Shown here: in pieces, positions 19,238 through 26,856 of the stretch
Numbering within the stretch: position 1 is the first letter of the stretch
Layout: each line of letters opens with the position of its first letter
DNA from: Crassaminicella profunda
GTDB lineage: Bacteria; Bacillota; Clostridia; Peptostreptococcales; Thermotaleaceae
Assembly (NCBI RefSeq): GCF_019884785.1
Contig: NZ_CP082326.1
Coordinates: forward strand, 1,419,355 to 1,483,354
Length of the DNA stretch: 64,000 nt
Direction: 5' to 3'
Notes under the pieces: model-generated
What the model saw: the letters and a program-made list of their open reading frames with translations, nothing else
Databases searched by the model: none
Told to the model about the DNA's origin: nothing
Position numbers and translations under genes: made by a program

Positions 19238-20329
19238 ATGAGCAAGAAAAATCAAAATAAAAAGGTGCAATCTGTAAAAAAGCTTATAGAAAAAGGCAAA
19301 AAAAGAGGCATGCTGACATATACTGAAATTATGGATACCTTAGAAGAGATAGATATAGATAAGGAACAAATTGAACAAGTGTATGATAATTTAGCTGCAA
19401 TGGGAATTGAGATTGTAGGTGAAAAGGAAGAAAATACTGAAGAGGCAAAAGAAGAAGAAGAAGAAGTAGTGGAACTAGATATTTCTATCCCAAAGGGGAT
19501 TAATATAGATGACCCAGTAAGAATGTATCTTAAGGAAATTGGAAAAGTACCATTGCTTTCAGCTACAGAAGAGATAGAATTAGCAAAAAGAATGGAAGAT
19601 GGGGACGAAGAAGCTAAAAGAAGACTCTGTGAAGCAAACCTAAGACTTGTTGTAAGTATTGCTAAGAGATATGTTGGAAGAGGCATGTTATTTTTAGATT
19701 TAATACAAGAAGGAAATTTAGGGCTAATTAAGGCTGTGGAAAAATTTGACTGGAGAAAGGGTTATAAATTCAGTACTTATGCAACCTGGTGGATAAGACA
19801 GGCCATTACACGAGCTATAGCAGACCAAGCAAGAACTATAAGAATTCCTGTCCATATGGTAGAAACAATCAATAAACTTATAAGAATATCAAGGCAACTC
19901 CTTCAAGAATTGGGAAGAGAACCGAAGCCTGAAGAGATTGCAAAAGAAATGGATCTTCCTGAAGAAAAGGTTAGAGATATATTGAAAATTGCTCAAGAAC
20001 CAGTATCTTTAGAAACTCCTATTGGTGAAGAAGAGGACAGTCATCTTGGTGATTTTATTCCTGATGATGATGCTCCAGCTCCTGCAGAAGCAGCAGCCTT
20101 TTCAATGCTTAAAGAACAGTTAGTAGAAGTTTTAGACACCTTAACACCAAGAGAACAGAAGGTTTTAAGATTAAGATTTGGCTTAGATGATGGAAGAGCA
20201 AGAACGCTAGAAGAAGTTGGTAAAAAGTTTGATGTTACAAGGGAAAGAATAAGACAAATTGAAGCAAAAGCTTTAAGAAAGCTTAGACATCCTAGTAGAA
20301 GTAAAAAGTTAAAAGATTATTTAGAATAA
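19238..20329 (+). CDS. rpoD: Primary sigma factor RpoD (SigA)
   Basis: 363 residues. Region 1.1 is reduced, followed by region 1.2 ([17 protein letters not shown]), region 2 ([33 protein letters not shown]), region 3 and region 4.2 ([30 protein letters not shown]). This is the housekeeping sigma factor; its -10 and -35 preferences agree with the promoters found here. It follows dnaG by 25 bases and ends with a strong terminator. Confidence 0.98.
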   Translation: MSKKNQNKKVQSVKKLIEKGKKRGMLTYTEIMDTLEEIDIDKEQIEQVYDNLAAMGIEIVGEKEENTEEAKEEEEEVVELDISIPKGINIDDPVRMYLKEIGKVPLLSATEEIELAKRMEDGDEEAKRRLCEANLRLVVSIAKRYVGRGMLFLDLIQEGNLGLIKAVEKFDWRKGYKFSTYATWWIRQAITRAIADQARTIRIPVHMVETINKLIRISRQLLQELGREPKPEEIAKEMDLPEEKVRDILKIAQEPVSLETPIGEEEDSHLGDFIPDDDAPAPAEAAAFSMLKEQLVEVLDTLTPREQKVLRLRFGLDDGRARTLEEVGKKFDVTRERIRQIEAKALRKLRHPSRSKKLKDYLE

Positions 20330-20354
20330 AGATTCGCGTATACGCGAATCTTTA
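20328..20354 (+). terminator. Rho-independent terminator after rpoD
   Basis: Perfect inverted repeat AAAGATTCGCGTA / TACGCGAATCTTT centred at 20340. It is also placed to act on the convergent minus-strand gene. Confidence 0.85.
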
Positions 20355-20357
20355 TAA

Positions 20358-20558
20358 TTACCAATATTGCTTTTGATTACCATATTCAATTTTCTTTTGT
20401 TTTTCTTCTGGGCTCTCTGCAGCATCTAGTTGATCTTGTAGATAATGCATAATTTGATCAGCTGTTTCTTCCCATTGTGTAGTGGTACCACCCCATTCAA
20501 AGTGGACTAAGTTTTCAATAATATCATCAGGTTTCTTTTGTGATTTTTTAACATTCAT
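20358..20558 (-). CDS. Unrecognised 66-residue acidic protein
   Basis: A small soluble protein with an extremely good ribosome binding site on the minus strand (AAGGAGG, then seven T, then ATG). The sequence is rich in Gln, Glu and Trp (FEWGGTTTQWEETADQIMHYL), probably two helices. No cysteine, no signal peptide. I do not recognise the family. It lies convergent to rpoD and opposite in strand to all neighbours for 20 kb. The strong translation signal and the shared terminator argue that it is a real gene. Confidence 0.72.
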   Translation of the reverse strand: MNVKKSQKKPDDIIENLVHFEWGGTTTQWEETADQIMHYLQDQLDAAESPEEKQKKIEYGNQKQYW

Positions 20559-20753
20559 AAAAAAACCTCCTTAATATAATTTTTGTAGGATTATAAAAAA
20601 TTATGTAGTAAACATCTGGGTTTGGAGGTATTATAATGATTAATAGAAAGAACGAAGAACCTAAAACAGATTGAAGAGGATTTTAGGGTGACTTTTTTAT
20701 TTTGCAAAAAAGCTTTTAAAGTTTAAAAATATATTGTAGTGAGAGGAAATATT

Positions 20754-21449
20754 ATGAAACTAACGCCTAGATTATTAAATATTGCTAAATTAGTACCTAA
20801 AGGGTCTATTTTAGCTGATGTTGGAACGGACCATGGGTATATTCCTGTATACTTAATGAAAAATAAAATTGTAGAAAAAACAATTGCAACAGATGTGAAT
20901 AAAGGACCATTACTTAGTGCACAGAAAAACATAAAAAATAATGGCTTAGAGGATTCTATAGAAACAAGACTTGGAAATGGTCTTGAACCTATAGAACCAG
21001 AAGAGATAGATACTGTAATTATAGCAGGCATGGGAGGTCTTTTAATTCGAGATATATTGATGAATCATCCTAAGGTTACAAAATCTATCAAGCGATTTAT
21101 TCTACAACCTATGGTAGCACAAGATGAATTAAGAAGATGGCTTTGTAATAATCATTTTAAAATCGTAGAAGAAAAATTAGTGTCAGAAGATCATAGAATT
21201 TATGAAATATTAGTTGTAGAGCATGGAAAAGACGAGATTGAGAATGAAATATACTTTGAAATAGGAAAAAAATTAATAGAGAATAAAGATCCTTTATTAG
21301 AAATTTTTATAAAAAAGCACATAAAGAAGCAAAATGATATTATAAATAATCTAATAGGGCAAGAGACGGATAAAGCAAAAAACAAGCTTAATCAATGCAA
21401 AGAAAAGATTCATGAATTTGAGGAGGTGCTAAGATGGCTGAAAAACTAG
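20754..21449 (+). CDS. trmK: tRNA (adenine(22)-N1)-methyltransferase TrmK
   Basis: About 231 residues, a class I SAM methyltransferase with motif I ADVGTDHGYIP and the catalytic-region AGMGG. It methylates A22 in tRNA of Gram-positive bacteria. ATG 20754 has GAGAGG (20741-20746) at good spacing; the GTG at 20739 overlaps it. Located after rpoD as in Bacillus, and overlaps the next gene by 16 bases, indicating coupling. Confidence 0.94.
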   Translation: MKLTPRLLNIAKLVPKGSILADVGTDHGYIPVYLMKNKIVEKTIATDVNKGPLLSAQKNIKNNGLEDSIETRLGNGLEPIEPEEIDTVIIAGMGGLLIRDILMNHPKVTKSIKRFILQPMVAQDELRRWLCNNHFKIVEEKLVSEDHRIYEILVVEHGKDEIENEIYFEIGKKLIENKDPLLEIFIKKHIKKQNDIINNLIGQETDKAKNKLNQCKEKIHEFEEVLRWLKN

Positions 21450-22552
21450 AAAGTGTAGTGAAGCTTATGGAAAATATTGCACCTTCCTATTTAGCAGAAA
21501 ATTGGGATAATGTAGGTCTTCAGATAGGGAATGCTCATAAAGACATTCATCGGATTTTAGTAGCATTAGAAGTAACAGAAGCTATTATTGATGAGGCCAT
21601 ATCAAAAAATGTAGATATGATTGTCTGCCATCATCCTTTAATTTTTAAACCCCTTAAGAAGATAAGAATAGATGATCCTATAGGCAATATGGTTTATAGA
21701 CTAATTAAGAATGATATAACCCTTTTTTGTGCCCATACAAATTTAGATATTGCCCATGGGGGTACAAATGATGTTTTAGCACAAATTCTAAATATCATGG
21801 ATACAAAGCCATTGAGGGTAATGAATCAAGAAAAGTATTTTAAGCTTGTTGTCTATGTACCAAGGACCCATGTTGAAAATGTGAGGGATGCTATATGTAG
21901 GGCTGGAGCAGGACATATAGGTAATTACAGTCATTGTACGTTCCAAACGGAAGGAAAGGGTACCTTTAAACCATTAGAAGGAACAAATCCTTTTATTGGA
22001 ACGAAAGGAGAAATAGAGAAAGTAGCAGAGTGTAGGTTAGAAAGTATTGTACCAAAGGAAAAGTTGAATGGTGTTATAAAAAAGATGGTAGAGGTACATC
22101 CTTATGAAGAGGTAGCATATGATCTTTTTACATTAAAAAATGACATCCATTCATATGGATTAGGTAGAGTAGGAAATCTAATAAAACCTATAAAATTATC
22201 TGCATTTTGCCAAGAAATAAAATCAAAACTTGCAATGAATGTTATTAGAATCATAGGAGATACTCAAAAAAGTATACAAAGGGTAGGTTTATGTACTGGC
22301 AGTGGAGCAGAGTTTATATATGATGCATATAAGCTAGGGTGTGACTGCTATATAACAGGTGATGTAAAATATCATGATGCTCAATATGCCGCATCATTAG
22401 GAATTGCAGTAATTGATGCAGGCCATTTTGAAACAGAGCATTTAGTATGTAGGCCTTTATTTGAAAAATTAAAGGAATTAATTATGGAAAAGAATTACCA
22501 TATGGAGGTTTTTTTGGCATCTAATAATATGAATCCTTTTCAAACCATATAA
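21434..22552 (+). CDS. Nif3-like dinuclear metal centre protein (YqfO type)
   Basis: 372 residues. It has the Nif3 metal-ligand motifs (CHHPLIF near residue 65, HTNLD near 102, and GDVKYHDA and DAGHFETE near the end) with the inserted PII-like middle domain of the long Gram-positive form. Role unsettled; GTP cyclohydrolase type 1 activity has been claimed for some members. It directly overlaps trmK, the usual pairing. Confidence 0.93.
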   Translation: MAEKLESVVKLMENIAPSYLAENWDNVGLQIGNAHKDIHRILVALEVTEAIIDEAISKNVDMIVCHHPLIFKPLKKIRIDDPIGNMVYRLIKNDITLFCAHTNLDIAHGGTNDVLAQILNIMDTKPLRVMNQEKYFKLVVYVPRTHVENVRDAICRAGAGHIGNYSHCTFQTEGKGTFKPLEGTNPFIGTKGEIEKVAECRLESIVPKEKLNGVIKKMVEVHPYEEVAYDLFTLKNDIHSYGLGRVGNLIKPIKLSAFCQEIKSKLAMNVIRIIGDTQKSIQRVGLCTGSGAEFIYDAYKLGCDCYITGDVKYHDAQYAASLGIAVIDAGHFETEHLVCRPLFEKLKELIMEKNYHMEVFLASNNMNPFQTI

Positions 22553-22580
22553 GAATAGGTTTTTTTGCCTATTCTTTTTT
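22551..22580 (+). terminator. Terminator-like hairpin after the Nif3-like gene
   Basis: AAGAATAGG and CCTATTCTT arms flank TTTTTTTG, followed by a T run. Confidence 0.65.
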
Positions 22581-22618
22581 GGTATAAAATTTTTGAAGAA
22601 AATGAAAGGCGGGAGATT

Positions 22619-23332
22619 ATGAATCAAAATGATTATTTATGGAAATTCCAAGAAATAGAAAAAAGCGTAGACAAAGAAGAAAAAATGTTAAGAAAGGTTA
22701 CGAAGGGAAAAGAAATAAGCCAAAAAATTGGTGAACATAAAGGCTTAAAAAGTGAATTTGAGACAAAAAAGGGTGAATTGAAAGAGAAAGAAAATGTATT
22801 AAGAAAGTTGGAGCATGAACATAGTGAGATTGAGTATGAAATAGAAAAAATAAAAGATCAATTATATGGTGGAAAAATAAACGATTTAAAACAATTAGAA
22901 AGTCTAATGAAAAAAGAAGAACATAAAAAAGAAGAATTAAATGAAATTGATTCAAAAACACTGGAGATGATGGAAGAAATTGATGCAGTAAAAGAAGAAG
23001 TAAAAAGAATAGGGCTAAAGGGACGGGCGCTGGGTAGTACAATTAAAGATATGCTTGAAGAGAGGAAAATAACAATAGAAAAAATAGAAAAGGATATTAT
23101 AGAAAAAAAGACAAAGAAAGAAGAAATATTAAAAAAAATCACTAAAAAAAATATAGAAATATATATGGATATAAAATCTAGAAAAAATAATCCTGTGGTA
23201 GTACTTAAGGGGGATGTTTGTATGGGTTGTCACATGGATTTGCCTGTCATGACCCTTACTAAGTTAAAAAAACAAGATATTGTAGTATGCAATAATTGTG
23301 GAAGAATATTATATCTAAGTAGTGATGAATAA
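22619..23332 (+). CDS. Coiled-coil protein with C-terminal C4 zinc ribbon (DUF164 type)
   Basis: About 237 residues from ATG 22619, preceded by AAGGCGGGAGA. Residues 5-190 are one long charged coiled coil, and the C-terminus is a zinc ribbon with CMGCH and CNNCG. Such proteins sit next to Nif3-like genes throughout Bacteria; function is not established, nucleic-acid binding has been suggested. Confidence 0.88.
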   Translation: MNQNDYLWKFQEIEKSVDKEEKMLRKVTKGKEISQKIGEHKGLKSEFETKKGELKEKENVLRKLEHEHSEIEYEIEKIKDQLYGGKINDLKQLESLMKKEEHKKEELNEIDSKTLEMMEEIDAVKEEVKRIGLKGRALGSTIKDMLEERKITIEKIEKDIIEKKTKKEEILKKITKKNIEIYMDIKSRKNNPVVVLKGDVCMGCHMDLPVMTLTKLKKQDIVVCNNCGRILYLSSDE

Positions 23333-23353
23333 GGTTTTTACAAAAATTGGATT

Positions 23354-23382
23354 TTGACAAAAACGATTCCTTATGATAATAT
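23354..23382 (+). promoter_or_regulatory. SigA promoter of rnpB
   Basis: TTGACA (23354-23359), a 17-base spacer, TAATAT (23377-23382), about 28 bases before the RNase P RNA. Confidence 0.7.
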
Positions 23383-23409
23383 ATTACTTGTCGTTAAAAA
23401 TGAATATTT

Positions 23410-23751
23410 CGAGTAAGTCAGGTGGTCGCGGATCGTGCTTTGCACGAACGAGGAAAGTCCGAGCTCCATAGAGCAAGGGTGCTGGGTAATACCCAGTGGA
23501 GGTGACTCTAAGGAAAGTGCAACAGAAATAAACCGCCAATATGATTGGTAAGGATGGAAAGGTGAGGTAAGAGCTCACCGCTTCTCTGGCGACAGAGAGG
23601 GCTCTGTAAACCCCACCCGGAGCAAGACCAAGAAAGGGACTATATAGCGGCGGCTCGTCGTGTCCCAGTGGTAGGTCGCTTGAGTCTACTGGCAACAGTA
23701 GACCTAGATAGATGGCTGTCAAATACAGAACTCGGCTTATAGATTTGCTCG
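23410..23751 (+). ncRNA. rnpB: RNase P RNA
   Basis: Conserved core elements are visible in order: GAGGAAAGTCCGAGCTCC, ACAGAAATAAACCGCC, GGTAAGAGCTCACCG, and near the 3' end GATAGATGGCTGTC and ACAGAACTCGGCTTA. The P1 helix forms between CGAGTAAGT and the terminal GATTTGCTCG. The ribozyme removes 5' leaders from tRNA precursors. The ends are estimated from P1. Confidence 0.96.
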
Positions 23752-23765
23752 ATAATATATAAAAA

Positions 23766-23796
23766 CAAAAACACTTCTTAGCGAAGTGTTTTTATT
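23766..23796 (+). terminator. Bidirectional terminator between rnpB and the minus-strand Cys-rich gene
   Basis: AAAACACTTC-TTAG-CGAAGTGTTTT with A and T tracts on both sides, so it can serve both converging transcripts. Confidence 0.85.
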
Positions 23797-23812
23797 TTTA
23801 TATAATTTATTA

Positions 23813-24766
23813 TTAGCATTCTGGAACAGTTTCTGCTGCTTCAGCTTCCTCTGCACATCTACAAGGACATTTTTTATCGATTTGATCTGGGAATAATTGT
23901 GGGAATGTTGAACATATTGGAGCTGTTTCAGGTGAAAGATTAGGAAATCCAGTAGATAGTACACAAAGTTGAACTGGAACAACGATTTTCTTTTCACAAG
24001 TTACACAAAGAGCAATAATTAGATTTGCTTTAACAGCACCAGTTACTGGACAGATCACAATATCTCTCATAATACTATTGGTTGCCAATCTTGTTTCACA
24101 ACTTAAGTTACAGAATTCAGCGAAGCGTGGAAGGAATGCAGTATTGAAAACAGATGGCATGCATAATTCAAAGAAATTGGTTAAAACAATTGGTGAACAT
24201 TCTCTTGCGATTGGTACGTTTGCAGATAGTGTTATTTGACATTGCTTATCACAATCATCAGTAAATAAGGCATCGATTTCTACAACTACATCTCCTGTGA
24301 TTTTAACATTTTGTGTACCAAATATAGGTGTACCCTTAAATTCGTCATCACAGTCTTTTGTGTTGGTATATAATATTTTTTCAGAAGCAGTTCCATCAGG
24401 ACCTACTACTGAAACAGGTTTGCCATTTCCATTTTCTACAAATTCTGCTCCGGAAATAGTTGTTTCAGGTTTTACAATTAAGTTTCTTTCATCATTAATA
24501 TCAGATGGGTTAAAGAATTTTCTACATCTAATATCTAAAATTCTAGTGATTCTTGCGCCTCTTCCTAAAAATGGTCTAAATTCTTGACCTGAAATGGTTC
24601 TTAATCCTTGTAAATTAAATAATGCAGCATCGTAAACTTTCTGAACATATAAAGGTTCAGCTCGAACCTTTCTAAGTGTTCCATCAAATTCACAACCAGT
24701 ATTTGCAGTACAGCATTTATCAGAAAGGGCCATGGTAAGTGGTCCTGAATTTTGATTACATGCCAT
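23813..24766 (-). CDS. Unrecognised cysteine-rich protein, possible spore coat/exosporium component
   Basis: 317 residues with about 20 cysteines spread along the chain, often paired (KCCTANTGC, CDKQC, CPCRC), no signal peptide and an acidic Cys-containing C-terminus. I do not recognise the family. Cytoplasmic, Cys-rich proteins without secretion signals in spore formers are often coat or crust proteins, and a good SigK-like promoter lies upstream on the same strand; both points are inference. It diverges from the beta-propeller-like gene at 24950, and has a GGGGG ribosome binding site. Confidence 0.82.
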   Translation of the reverse strand: MACNQNSGPLTMALSDKCCTANTGCEFDGTLRKVRAEPLYVQKVYDAALFNLQGLRTISGQEFRPFLGRGARITRILDIRCRKFFNPSDINDERNLIVKPETTISGAEFVENGNGKPVSVVGPDGTASEKILYTNTKDCDDEFKGTPIFGTQNVKITGDVVVEIDALFTDDCDKQCQITLSANVPIARECSPIVLTNFFELCMPSVFNTAFLPRFAEFCNLSCETRLATNSIMRDIVICPVTGAVKANLIIALCVTCEKKIVVPVQLCVLSTGFPNLSPETAPICSTFPQLFPDQIDKKCPCRCAEEAEAAETVPEC

Positions 24767-24814
24767 AGTCGTAACCCCCTTATATTTTTCTCTTACAAAT
24801 GTCTTTTACACTGC

Positions 24815-24843
24815 TAGTATATTCACTTTGAAATTTATCTGTT
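24815..24843 (-). promoter_or_regulatory. SigK-like (mother-cell sporulation) promoter candidate
   Basis: Read on the minus strand: AACA (24843-24840), 16-base spacer, AATATACTA (24823-24815). This fits the SigK pattern AC-N16-CATAnnnTA with one mismatch. It lies about 50 bases before the start of the Cys-rich gene. Confidence 0.45.
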
Positions 24844-24949
24844 ACACTTTTAATATAAATTTGTCATATATTCTTTTATACTTAAATATGATAATAGGAA
24901 AGGAGCTTTTAATAGGGTTTAATCAATTTGTATTTAGGATGGTGAGAGT

Positions 24950-26296
24950 ATGTCCTTTGCAAATCAAAGAAATGTGTTAATTCACGATCGCCTAGGAAAT
25001 GTATATAATTTCCGATGGCATGAAGAAAAAATTGTATATACATATTTTGATAAGTACTTAAAGGAATATGCATCAGATATGTTTGTTGATGACTGTACAT
25101 TAGAATATGATGCAGCCATAGATGAAGAAAATAATGTATATTTTGCATATCACAGAAAAGATGGGAAACTAGTTTTAATGTCCTTAGAAAATGGTTTTTG
25201 GCATAAAAATCTTTTAGGAGGAGATGACACACTCAGTATACTTAATTTAAATTTGTTTATACATAATAAACAAGTACATATGATTTATTGTGTATCTTCA
25301 AATGAAAGTAGCATGTCTTATAGAATATATCACCATTATTATAGCAACCAAGAATGGAAAACCTTTGTGCTACAGGATATTAACAGAAAAAAATTCTTAA
25401 ATACATTTCAAATTATACAAAATGAAAATAGGCTAATGATAGGATTTTATGATTTTTTAAAGGATGAAGAACAGATTTACATAAAGGAATTTGATTTAGA
25501 AAATGAACAATGGAAAAATTCCATACAAGTTACTTCAAGTTCTAATGATAAATTATATTTAGATATGTTCATGACAAAAAATAAAATTTTACATCTTACT
25601 TATTCAGAATATTTTCAAGGAAATCTTGTTATTAAATATGAAAAATACAAATTTGAAAATAAGAAAGTAGTAAGATTAGTAGAAAAGATAGTATCCAATC
25701 CTTCAAATTGTGCACATCCTACTTTTATTAAGCAAGGTGAAAAGCTTTGGATTGTATGGACGGAGTATGAACAGGTAGTGAGTTGTTATACAATGGATGA
25801 AGGTAAAACTTGGAGTGAACTTTATTTATGGAAAGAATCAAAAACAATCAATTTTTTCCGATATAAGTTTAATACAAATGCTGAGAATATAAAAGCTGCT
25901 TATCAGTTTCACTATACTTTTGGGAAGGGGTATCCTGAATTTTCATTTATAGGATTTGGTCCTCTTGAAAATGTGGATAAAATACCTCTGAAAATAAACT
26001 CTAATAGAAAGCTAGAGAATATGGTAAAAGATCAAGGAATAGAGGATAAAGAAGTCAAGAATAAAAAAGTTGAGGATAAAGAAATAAAAGTTAAGAAGGA
26101 AAATACTCTTAAAAAAGAGTTGGATGAATTACAAAAACATATAAAAACATTAGAGGAAAAATTAAAAAGTATTGAAAAGATAGAAGAAAGAATGAAAAAT
26201 ATAGAAGAAAAACTTAAAGAGGTTGAAAATTTAGAAGAAAGAGTGAAAAATATAGAAGAATATCTTAAGAGAAGAAGAAGAGGAATATTTAGATAG
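24950..26296 (+). CDS. Unrecognised protein: beta-propeller-like domain plus C-terminal coiled coil
   Basis: 448 residues, no signal peptide. Residues 1-345 contain repeated strand-rich units with aromatic and Asp-box-like turns (for example YTMDEGKTWSE), suggesting a sialidase/BNR-like propeller; no catalytic set is recognised. Residues 355-380 are a Lys/Glu repeat (VKNKKVEDKEIKVKKE) and 385-440 a heptad coiled coil (MKNIEEKLKEVENLEERVKNIEEYLK) ending in four arginines. Divergent from the Cys-rich gene. A propeller tethered by a coiled coil would suit a coat or surface structural protein; this is inference. Confidence 0.8.
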   Translation: MSFANQRNVLIHDRLGNVYNFRWHEEKIVYTYFDKYLKEYASDMFVDDCTLEYDAAIDEENNVYFAYHRKDGKLVLMSLENGFWHKNLLGGDDTLSILNLNLFIHNKQVHMIYCVSSNESSMSYRIYHHYYSNQEWKTFVLQDINRKKFLNTFQIIQNENRLMIGFYDFLKDEEQIYIKEFDLENEQWKNSIQVTSSSNDKLYLDMFMTKNKILHLTYSEYFQGNLVIKYEKYKFENKKVVRLVEKIVSNPSNCAHPTFIKQGEKLWIVWTEYEQVVSCYTMDEGKTWSELYLWKESKTINFFRYKFNTNAENIKAAYQFHYTFGKGYPEFSFIGFGPLENVDKIPLKINSNRKLENMVKDQGIEDKEVKNKKVEDKEIKVKKENTLKKELDELQKHIKTLEEKLKSIEKIEERMKNIEEKLKEVENLEERVKNIEEYLKRRRRGIFR

Positions 26297-26308
26297 AAAA
26301 ATTAAAAA

Positions 26309-26342
26309 AGAAGGGACGCTTGCCAAAAAAAGCGTCCCTTCG
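26309..26342 (+). terminator. Rho-independent terminator, convergent
   Basis: GAAGGGACGCT and AGCGTCCCTTC arms around TGCCAAAAAA. It lies between the propeller-like gene and the minus-strand zinc-ribbon gene and may serve both. Confidence 0.82.
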
Positions 26343-26344
26343 TA

Positions 26345-26512
26345 TTATTTTATGTTTTTTTCTTTTTCAACTTTTTCTTTTGGAAGTTCTTTCAAAATTC
26401 TTTTGCTAGATTTTAATATTTTGCATTTCTTACAGAAATAGCTTACAGAACCTCAGGAACTAATGACTTCTAATATTTCTTTGCAGTCTGGACAATAGTA
26501 AGTTTGACCCAT
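26345..26512 (-). CDS. Small zinc-ribbon protein (YfgJ-like) with in-frame TGA; candidate selenoprotein
   Basis: A 56-codon frame interrupted only by one TGA at codon 20 (26455-26453). Start ATG 26512 has a strong CGGAGGG ribosome binding site. The protein reads MGQTYYCPDCKEILEVISS, then the TGA, then GSVSYFCKKCKILKSSKRI and a Lys-rich tail, ending in TAA. It aligns without gaps to the second zinc ribbon of YfgJ-type proteins (CPDC-x9-C-G-A-V-D-Y-F-C...SKKRV); the TGA falls exactly on the conserved third Cys. A hairpin with features of a bacterial SECIS follows the TGA (separate entry). Either Sec is inserted or a Cys codon has mutated to a stop; the intact frame downstream and the hairpin favour Sec. 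Not seen in a gene finder that treats TGA as stop (19 residues). Confidence 0.7.
26423..26442 (-). promoter_or_regulatory. Candidate bacterial SECIS hairpin
   Basis: Minus-strand RNA: GC, a bulged U, AUUUC, loop UGUAA, GAAAU, GC. Counting the U of UGA as 1, the bulged U is at 16 and the loop G and U are at 23 and 24. In Escherichia coli fdhF the corresponding residues are U17, G23 and U24. The loop begins 18 bases after the UGA and has G in its first two positions, as general bacterial SECIS models require. Confidence 0.55.
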
Positions 26513-26539
26513 AAATATCCCTCCGTTTAGTATAAAATA

Positions 26540-26571
26540 AAAAACTCAAGGTTGACTACCTTGAGTTTAAC
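26540..26571 (-). terminator. Terminator of tRNA-Leu(CAA)
   Basis: AAACTCAAGG and CCTTGAGTTT arms with a TTGACTA loop; the T tract is on the minus strand, so it ends the tRNA transcript before the zinc-ribbon gene. Confidence 0.8.
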
Positions 26572-26572
26572 T

Positions 26573-26659
26573 TGGTGCCGAAGGCGGGGGTCGAACCCGC
26601 ACGGTATTGCTACCACTGGATTTTGAGTCCAGCGCGTCTGCCAATTCCACCACTTCGGC
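26573..26659 (-). tRNA. tRNA-Leu, anticodon CAA
   Basis: Class II tRNA with an encoded CCA. The acceptor GCCGAAG pairs with CTTCGGC. The anticodon stem CTGGA/TCCAG encloses CTCAAAA, giving anticodon CAA (reads UUG). The variable arm is long, as in Leu tRNAs, and the T arm has GGGTTCGACCCC. Confidence 0.96.
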
Positions 26660-26678
26660 TTGCCTAGTGACAAGAACT

Positions 26679-26707
26679 ATAATAACACAAATAAAAGAGG
26701 AATGCAA
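26679..26707 (-). promoter_or_regulatory. SigA promoter of tRNA-Leu(CAA)
   Basis: Minus strand: TTGCAT (26707-26702), 17-base spacer, TATTAT (26684-26679), about 20 bases before the tRNA. Confidence 0.6.
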
Positions 26708-26790
26708 CTATTTATTAAAAAAATGTAAAAAAGTTTAAGTTTGGAATCCTATGAAAAATGTTAAAAATAAATGAAAATTTTGTATATTCC

Positions 26791-26819
26791 TTGAAGAAGA
26801 AGAATGATTATGGTAAACT
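26791..26819 (+). promoter_or_regulatory. SigA promoter candidate for the YdjM-like gene
   Basis: TTGAAG, 17-base spacer, TAAACT, about 40 bases before the start codon at 26857. Confidence 0.4.
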
Positions 26820-26856
26820 AATTTTATGGTTAAAATTTAGAATAGAGGTGTAAGTA

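Noticed and set aside
19252-19686. 144-residue Ser-rich minus-strand frame opposite rpoD
   Set aside because: Low-complexity shadow of the Glu/Lys-rich rpoD N-terminus; no ribosome binding site.
23384-23722. 112-residue minus-strand frame
   Set aside because: It lies wholly within RNase P RNA; the sequence is explained by the conserved ribozyme core on the plus strand.
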